Shown here: positions 29,434-34,676 of the stretch, in pieces | Position numbering within the stretch: the first letter of the stretch is position 1 | How the letters are laid out: the number at the start of each line of letters is the position of its first letter | Source of the DNA: Candidatus Flavonifractor merdipullorum | Lineage (GTDB): Bacteria > Bacillota > Clostridia > Oscillospirales > Oscillospiraceae | Assembly (NCBI GenBank): GCA_019114165.1 | Contig: DXGA01000004.1 | Span: 1 to 34,676, forward strand | Direction of reading: 5' to 3' | DNA length: 34,676 nt | Translations under genes and position numbers: made by a program | Notes under the pieces: model-generated | Told to the model about the DNA's origin: nothing | The model's input: only the letters and a program-made list of their open reading frames with translations | Databases searched by the model: none

Positions 29434-29548
29434 GGAACAGTGTTGGATTATTTGCTATTTCATAACAAAATATCCCTTGAAACCTCTCTTTCACCTATAC
29501 TATAATAAGCTTACAGGAGAATTGCAACACCTGTTCCTTAAGAAACAG
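29434..29548. promoter_or_regulatory. Exporter promoter and candidate TetR operators
   Basis: Promoter on the plus strand: TTGAAA (29477-29482), 18 bp, TATAAT (29501-29506). Candidate operators: CAACACTGTTCC on the minus strand (29434-29445) and CAACACCTGTTCC on the plus strand (29525-29537). The latter runs into a near-palindrome CTGTTCCTTAAGAAACAG (29531-29548) just before the ribosome site. The repeated motif on both sides of the promoter suggests regulator binding; this is inference. Confidence 0.6.
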
Positions 29549-29559
29549 AGGTGAAATGC

Positions 29560-30261
29560 ATGTCATATATTGCACTGGAACATGTGGTCAAACGCTATAA
29601 AATGGGAGAGATTACCATTACCGCCGCCGACGACATCACCTTTGAAATCGAAAAGGGCGAGTTTGCCATCATTGTGGGACCGTCGGGCGCGGGCAAGACC
29701 ACGGTGCTCAATATTCTGGGCGGCATGGATCAGAGCGACAGCGGCTCCATCCTGGTCGACGGACAGAACGTGGCGGCCTATACCGCCAAAGAGCTTACCT
29801 CCTATCGCCGCTATGATATCGGCTTTGTCTTCCAGTTTTATAATCTGGTGCAGAATCTGACGGCGCTGGAGAATGTGGAGCTGGCGGCCCAGATCTGCCG
29901 GGACCCGCTGCCGGCGGCGGAGGTGCTGCGCCATGTGGGACTGGCCGACCGGATGGACAATTTCCCCGCCCAGCTCTCCGGCGGCGAGCAGCAGCGGGTG
30001 GCCATTGCCCGGGCGCTGGCCAAAAATCCAAAGCTTTTGCTCTGCGACGAGCCCACAGGCGCGCTGGACTATGTGACGGGCAAGTCCATTCTGAAACTGC
30101 TTCAGGATACCTGCCGGCAGCAGGGGATGACGGTGGTGGTCATCACCCACAATACCGCCATTACCCCCATGGCAGACCGGGTGATCCACATCAAAAACGG
30201 CCGGGTGGCCCAGGTGGAGCGCCAGAGCCATCCCATGCCGGTGGAGGACATCGAATGGTAA
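29560..30261 (+). CDS. ABC transporter ATPase, MacB/LolD type
   Basis: 233 aa from the ATG at 29560 (AGAGGTG 7 nt upstream); a GTG at 29551 sits in the ribosome site. Walker [11 protein letters not shown]-loop [20 protein letters not shown], signature [15 protein letters not shown], Walker [13 protein letters not shown], and H-loop VVITHN. The Q-loop region and signature are those of the type VII (MacB, LolD, FtsE) class, which couple ATP use to mechanical movement of FtsX-like permeases. The 3' end overlaps the giant permease gene by 7 nt. Substrate unknown. Confidence 0.94.
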   Translation: MSYIALEHVVKRYKMGEITITAADDITFEIEKGEFAIIVGPSGAGKTTVLNILGGMDQSDSGSILVDGQNVAAYTAKELTSYRRYDIGFVFQFYNLVQNLTALENVELAAQICRDPLPAAEVLRHVGLADRMDNFPAQLSGGEQQRVAIARALAKNPKLLLCDEPTGALDYVTGKSILKLLQDTCRQQGMTVVVITHNTAITPMADRVIHIKNGRVAQVERQSHPMPVEDIEW

Positions 30262-33200
30262 GGGGGCGGCGGTGGGGGAGCCCGCTGCTCACCGACGCGG
30301 TGCGGGAGGTGCGCCGCACCCTGAGCCGCTTTCTCTCGTTATTTGTACTGTCGGCGCTGGCGGTGGCCTTTTTATCCGGCCTGCGCACCACCGCACCCGA
30401 CATGGAGTATACCGCCGACCGCTATTTTGACCGCCTGGGACTGATGGATATCCGGGTGCTCTCCACCCTGGGGCTTACCGATGAGGACGTGGCGGCCTTG
30501 GCCCAACAGGAGGGGATCATCGCCGCAGAGGGCAGCTATGAGGCCGACGCCTCGGTCTCCATTGGGGACAACGACCTCATCATCAAGCTGATTTCCCTCT
30601 CGGAAAAGGGCTTCAATCTGCCCGATCTGCAGGAGGGACGCCTGCCCCAGAATGACAGGGAATGCCTGGTGGAGCCTGCCTTTTTGGATCAGAGCGGGCT
30701 TTCCGTGGGCGATACCGTCACCTTTGATACCGGCGACGGAGACTATGAAGACGCCCTGGTCCACGATACCTTTACCATCGTGGGTACCGCCAATTCGCCA
30801 TTGTATGTCTCTCTGGTTCAGCGGGGCACCTCTTCTCTGGGCACCGGTTCGGTGTCCGCCTTTGTGATGCTGCCCGAGAGCGCCTTTTCCATGGATGCCT
30901 ATACCCAGGTCTATCTCCAGGTGGAGGGCGCGGAAGCATTGCTCTGCTACGGGGAGGACTATGAAACGCTGGTGGACGGCGTGATCGACCGGCTGGAGCC
31001 GCTGGGAGAGGACCGGGCCGATCTGCGGTATGACGATGTGATCGGAGAGGCCAACGAGAAGCTGGACGACGCGCAAAAGGAATATGACGACGCGGCGGCG
31101 GAGGTAACGCAGGAACTGGCCGACGCAGAAGCGGAGCTGGCCGATGCCCGCAAGGAGCTGGACGACGGCTGGGCGGAATGGCGGGACGGCTGGGAGACCC
31201 TGAGGCAGGAGGAAGCCGACGGCTGGGCCAAGATCTATGACGCAGAAGCGGAGCTGCCCGACGCCCTTCAGGAGCTGAAGGACGGCGAAGCGAAGCTGGC
31301 CGATGCCCGTAAGGAGCTGGACGACGGCTGGAAGGAATATCAGGACGGTCTGGCCGACTACGACGCGGCGCTGGTGACCTATCAGGACGGCGTGGACGAG
31401 TATAACGACGGATACCAGACCTTGCTGGACAGCGAGAGCGAGTATGCCGACGCCCTCACCAAGCTGGAGGACGGACAGAAGGAATACGACCAGGGCATGG
31501 AGGAGTACCGCGCCGCCCTCCAGGAGCTGGCCGACGGCGGGCAGCAGCTCATGGACGCCAAGCAGCAGCTGGAGGACGCCCGGATGGAATTGCGCTCCGG
31601 CAGCACCCAGATCTCTCAGGGCGAGGCCCAGCTGGAAGCAGGCAAGGCGCAGTATCAGCAGCTTTCCGACGGCTATACCCTTCTATCCCAGTCTCTGGGC
31701 GCTTCCGACCCGGACAGCATTGCCCAGACCCTTTTGATGCTTACCATGGACCCCACCGGTCAGACGGCCGGGCAGTTCCACACCAATGTGGTGCTGTCCC
31801 TCCGCACCATGCTGGACGGACTTTCTCAGGCCATCACCGACGAGGCTCAGCTTGCCATGCTGGAGCACTTGAAAGCCGCGCTTCCCGCCGACGCCGAGAC
31901 CTTCAATCTGGCCATCCAGACCGAGGAGGGCCGGGCCGGTCTGGCGCAGGGGATTTCGGGGGCCATGGCCTTTGTGGGACAGGCGCTGCCCCTCATGGAG
32001 CAGCAGCTCTCTGAGAGCGAAACCAAGCTGGAGCAGGCAAAAGACAGCCTGGCCGACGGACGGCGGCAGTACCGGGAGGGGCTGGAGGAATACGAAGCGG
32101 CGCTGGAGAAGTATGAAGCAGGCGTCAAAGAGGCCGAAGCAGGCGGTCAGGAGCTGGCCGACGCAAAAGCCGAGCTGGAGGACGGCTGGGCGGAACTGCA
32201 CAGCGGCCGCACCGAACTGGACGACGGCTGGGCCGAGCTGGAGGAGGCCCGCAAAGAGCTGGAAGACGGACAGGCGGAATTGGATGACGCGCTGGTCCAG
32301 CTCAACGACGCAAAAGCCGAGCTGGAAGAGGGTGAGCAGGAATACGCCGACGGCTTAACGGAGCTGGAAGAGGGCTGGAAAAGCTATGAGGAGGGCGTGG
32401 CTGACCTGGCCGAGGCCAAGGCCACCCTGCCCCGGGAGATCGCCGACGCCCAGCAGGAGCTCAACGACGCGGAAGCGGAGCTCAACGACGGTGAAGCGGA
32501 GTACGCCGACGGCCTTTCTGACTACGAAGAAGGGAAAAAAGAGGCGGAGGAAGAGCTGGCCGACGCCCGCAACAAGCTCAACGACGCCCGGCGGGACATC
32601 AGCGAGATCGAGGACTGCCAGTGGTACATTCTGGGCCGGGATACCAACCTGGGCTATGTCTCCTTCCAGCAGGACGCCCAGCGTATCGGCAATCTGGCGG
32701 CCGTCTTTCCGGTGATTTTCTTCCTGGTGGCGGCGCTGGTGTGCCTTACCACCATGACCCGCATGGTGGAAGAACAGCGGCTTCAGATCGGTTCCCTCAA
32801 GGCCCTGGGCTATGGCAAGGGGGCCATTGCCCTCAAATATGTGGGTTATGGATTTGCAGCCTCCTTCACCGGCGGTCTGGTGGGCCTGGCGGTGGGCTGT
32901 ACCCTGCTGCCCTGGATTATCTTCAATGCCTGGCGCATCATTTACACCATGGGAGATCTGGAGTTCTTCTTCCAGCCCCTGACCTACACCATTGCGGTGG
33001 GCGCGGCGGTGCTGTGCGTCACCGGCGCGGCGCTGGCGGCGGTCTTCTCGGCCCTGACCGCCGTGCCAGCCCAGCTGCTGCGGCCCAAAGCGCCGCCCAT
33101 CGGCAAACGGGTTTTGCTGGAGCGCATCCGCCCGCTGTGGCGTATGCTGTCCTTCTCCTATAAAATCACCCTGCGCAACCTGTTCCGCTATCAGCGGCGG

Positions 33201-34286
33201 TTCTGGATGACGGTCATCGGCATCGGCGGATGTACCGCCCTCATCGTCACCGCCTTCGGCCTGCGGGATTCCATCTTTGATATCATGGACCGGCAGTTTG
33301 ATGAGATCTTTACTTACAGCGCCGACGTCAGCCTGGCGAGCAAAATTACCGAGGAAGAGCTGTCCGACATCCAGCAGGCCCTGCAAAAAACCGGTCTGGC
33401 GGAGGAGTGGATGCCCATTCATCAGGACAGTCTCACCGCCGAGAGCGACGCCGGCAGCGCGGATGTGACCCTCTTTGCGGTGGAGGAGGAAGAGACCTTT
33501 TCTCACTTCGTCCACCTGCGCCACCGGCTGGACGACGACCCGGTGACCCTGGACGAGGAAGGGGCGGTCATCACCGAAAAGCTGGCCACTTTGCTGGAGG
33601 TGTCGGTGGGAGATACCATCACTCTGGACGGCGACAAGCGGGTCACCGTCACCGTGACCGATATCGCCGAAAACTATATCCAGCACTATGTCTATCTCTC
33701 CGATACAGCCTATGAGGCCCTGTATGGAACGGAGCCGGAGATCAACGACATGATGGTGCGCTATGTGGACAGCACGGAGGAGACGGGAAACGCCGTTTCC
33801 GCGGCGTTGATCCCGCTTTCCGGGGTGGTGTCGGTGTCCCGCATCCAGTCCATCCGGGATACCTTTACCAGCAGTCTGGAGAGCGTGGATTATGCGGTGG
33901 TGCTCATCATCGTGTGTGCGGCGGCGCTGGCCTTTGTGGTGCTCTATAATCTGACCAACATCAATATCACCGAGCGGATCCGGGAGCTGGCCACGTTAAA
34001 GGTACTGGGCTTCTACGAGCGGGAGCTGTCGGCCTACATCTACCGGGAAAACGTGTTTTTGACGGTCTTCGGCGTGGCCATGGGTATGGTCATGGGAAAA
34101 TTCCTCCATCAGTGGCTGGTGCTGACGGTGGAGATCGATATGCTCATGTTTGGCCGCACCATCAGCACCATGAGCTATGTATGGGCGGCTGTGCTGACGA
34201 CGGTATTTTCCCTGCTGGTCAACCTGACTTCCCGCCGCCGGCTGAAGAAGATCGACATGGTGGAGTCCCTGAAAACCATCGAGTAG
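30255..34286 (+). CDS. Giant FtsX-like ABC permease with heptad-repeat arms
   Basis: 1343 aa. TM1 at about 24-44, then an extracellular domain (about 45-262). Arm 1 (about 266-475) and arm 2 (about 578-791) are almost pure heptads of the form E-L/Y-x-D-A/G-x-x. A link (about 476-577) of non-repetitive helical sequence joins them. TM segments at about 814-940 end the first FtsX module (VEEQRLQIGSLKALGYGKGAI is the coupling region). A second module has a TM near 983-1003, an extracellular domain, and TMs at about 1213-1335 with ITERIRELATLKVLGFYERE. The equal arms suggest an antiparallel coiled-coil hairpin projecting from the cell. Such permeases occur in Clostridia, with export or envelope roles proposed; the function here is unknown. 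Confidence 0.92.
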   Translation: MVRGRRWGSPLLTDAVREVRRTLSRFLSLFVLSALAVAFLSGLRTTAPDMEYTADRYFDRLGLMDIRVLSTLGLTDEDVAALAQQEGIIAAEGSYEADASVSIGDNDLIIKLISLSEKGFNLPDLQEGRLPQNDRECLVEPAFLDQSGLSVGDTVTFDTGDGDYEDALVHDTFTIVGTANSPLYVSLVQRGTSSLGTGSVSAFVMLPESAFSMDAYTQVYLQVEGAEALLCYGEDYETLVDGVIDRLEPLGEDRADLRYDDVIGEANEKLDDAQKEYDDAAAEVTQELADAEAELADARKELDDGWAEWRDGWETLRQEEADGWAKIYDAEAELPDALQELKDGEAKLADARKELDDGWKEYQDGLADYDAALVTYQDGVDEYNDGYQTLLDSESEYADALTKLEDGQKEYDQGMEEYRAALQELADGGQQLMDAKQQLEDARMELRSGSTQISQGEAQLEAGKAQYQQLSDGYTLLSQSLGASDPDSIAQTLLMLTMDPTGQTAGQFHTNVVLSLRTMLDGLSQAITDEAQLAMLEHLKAALPADAETFNLAIQTEEGRAGLAQGISGAMAFVGQALPLMEQQLSESETKLEQAKDSLADGRRQYREGLEEYEAALEKYEAGVKEAEAGGQELADAKAELEDGWAELHSGRTELDDGWAELEEARKELEDGQAELDDALVQLNDAKAELEEGEQEYADGLTELEEGWKSYEEGVADLAEAKATLPREIADAQQELNDAEAELNDGEAEYADGLSDYEEGKKEAEEELADARNKLNDARRDISEIEDCQWYILGRDTNLGYVSFQQDAQRIGNLAAVFPVIFFLVAALVCLTTMTRMVEEQRLQIGSLKALGYGKGAIALKYVGYGFAASFTGGLVGLAVGCTLLPWIIFNAWRIIYTMGDLEFFFQPLTYTIAVGAAVLCVTGAALAAVFSALTAVPAQLLRPKAPPIGKRVLLERIRPLWRMLSFSYKITLRNLFRYQRRFWMTVIGIGGCTALIVTAFGLRDSIFDIMDRQFDEIFTYSADVSLASKITEEELSDIQQALQKTGLAEEWMPIHQDSLTAESDAGSADVTLFAVEEEETFSHFVHLRHRLDDDPVTLDEEGAVITEKLATLLEVSVGDTITLDGDKRVTVTVTDIAENYIQHYVYLSDTAYEALYGTEPEINDMMVRYVDSTEETGNAVSAALIPLSGVVSVSRIQSIRDTFTSSLESVDYAVVLIIVCAAALAFVVLYNLTNINITERIRELATLKVLGFYERELSAYIYRENVFLTVFGVAMGMVMGKFLHQWLVLTVEIDMLMFGRTISTMSYVWAAVLTTVFSLLVNLTSRRRLKKIDMVESLKTIE

Positions 34287-34447
34287 GGGCGAAATACATG
34301 GCGGCGGCCTTTATGAAAATCAGAAAAACATAGGATTTAATAGTCTTGTAATAAGATAGGTTTGGTTTATTAACATCTTTCGGCTATCATAATTCTTGCA
34401 AGAGACAGTTTCTTTTCATTTCATTGTATCCTCTTTCCTAAACAGAG
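34287..34447. other. AT-rich intergenic stretch
   Basis: Between the permease stop and the terminator. Markedly AT-rich compared with its surroundings, with TAATAAGATAGG and similar promoter-like words but no convincing -35/-10 pair and no open frame worth naming. Confidence 0.5.
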
Positions 34448-34480
34448 GGCCGGACGTCAGGAGCAGACGTCCGGCCTTTT
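34448..34480 (+). terminator. Terminator after the ABC exporter
   Basis: A perfect 11-bp stem GGCCGGACGTC / GACGTCCGGCC with a 7-nt loop, then TTTTGTTTT. It serves the plus-strand exporter operon and stands opposite the mocA end. Confidence 0.9.
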
Positions 34481-34493
34481 GTTTTGCCTGATT

Positions 34494-34676
34494 TTATTGC
34501 AGATCTTCCGCCCGGTCCACATCCATCAGCTCCCGGGGGGAGGAACACTCCACCAGCACCAGCTGTTCCGGATGGGCGCGGATCACCTGACCGCCGCCCC
34601 GGTCGCCTGTGAGGGCCAAAAGGGCGGGGAAAAGTTCCGACGGAAAAACCACCGGATTGCCCCTCTGCCCTGCAAA
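34494..34676 (-). CDS. mocA: Molybdenum cofactor cytidylyltransferase-like protein, C-terminal part
   Basis: The last 60 codons of a gene whose start lies past the right edge. The minus strand reads GQRGNPVVFPSELFPALL, then ALTGDRGGGQVIRAHPEQLV and ELMDVDRAEDLQ-stop. GNPVVF, LTGDRGG and the final DxxRAEDL pattern match the MocA/YgfJ nucleotidyltransferases, which transfer CMP to molybdopterin for hydroxylases of the xanthine dehydrogenase type. YgfJ/MocA is a usual partner of YqeB, YqeC and XdhC, so it probably belongs functionally with the 25.3-27.5 kb operon. The N-terminal nucleotide-binding half is not visible. Confidence 0.85.
   Translation of the reverse strand, partial: FAGQRGNPVVFPSELFPALLALTGDRGGGQVIRAHPEQLVLVECSSPRELMDVDRAEDLQ

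Noticed and set aside
31045-32630. DNA-level tandem repeat array in the permease gene
   Set aside because: The repetition is at the protein heptad level with varied codons; no exact DNA unit repeats, so it is a coiled coil rather than a recent repeat expansion.

Overview
The window reads as a chromosome segment of a GC-rich Clostridia member. The best guess is Oscillospirales, of the Flavonifractor/Lawsonibacter kind. This is inferred from T-box-controlled tRNA synthetase operons, SLH-domain surface proteins, a noc-soj-parB locus, selenium-dependent molybdenum hydroxylase (SDMH) accessory genes, and dispersed palindromic repeats typical of that group. No rRNA, tRNA or CRISPR array was seen.

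Layout, left to right. (1) 1-5.8 kb, minus strand: a hisS - SLH protein - aspS operon behind a T-box leader and a clear sigma-A promoter, then a second T-box leader (specifier GGC, Gly) and the start of glycyl-tRNA synthetase, cut by the window edge. (2) 5.8-6.9 kb: a complete 1051-bp insertion sequence flanked by exact 27-bp direct repeats. (3) 6.9-16.2 kb, minus strand: an origin-proximal type of cluster containing noc, soj/parA, parB, a membrane coiled-coil protein, serS, a second SLH protein, a small membrane protein, rsmG, a MinD-like ATPase, a methylglyoxal synthase homologue and an anchored coiled-coil protein. Three perfect parS palindromes lie among these genes. (4) 16.2-19.2 kb: repeats, a YitT-family membrane protein and an SLH-GH18 surface protein. 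(5) 19.3-25.0 kb, plus strand: xanthine phosphoribosyltransferase plus a BMP-type nucleoside ABC importer (lipoprotein, double ATPase, two permeases), a purine-acquisition unit. (6) 25.3-28.1 kb, minus strand: mntP, yqeC, yqeB and a domain-swapped XdhC-like protein, that is, SDMH maturation genes; a mocA/ygfJ 3' end appears at the far right edge. (7) 28.2-34.3 kb: tadA, then a TetR regulator divergent from a two-gene ABC exporter whose 1343-aa permease carries two roughly 210-residue heptad-repeat arms.

Purine import and salvage (xpt, bmp transporter) face the SDMH maturation genes across a bidirectional terminator, which fits a shared theme of purine use. The most unusual structures are: a repeat family whose 26-28-nt hairpin begins immediately after stop codons and shows compensatory base changes; the long-target-duplication IS; SLH genes embedded in tRNA synthetase neighbourhoods; a methylglyoxal synthase homologue lacking its catalytic Asp; and the predicted coiled-coil hairpin of the large ABC permease. 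I did not identify a clearly novel defence or biosynthetic system. All calls come from reading the sequence; no database search was run.
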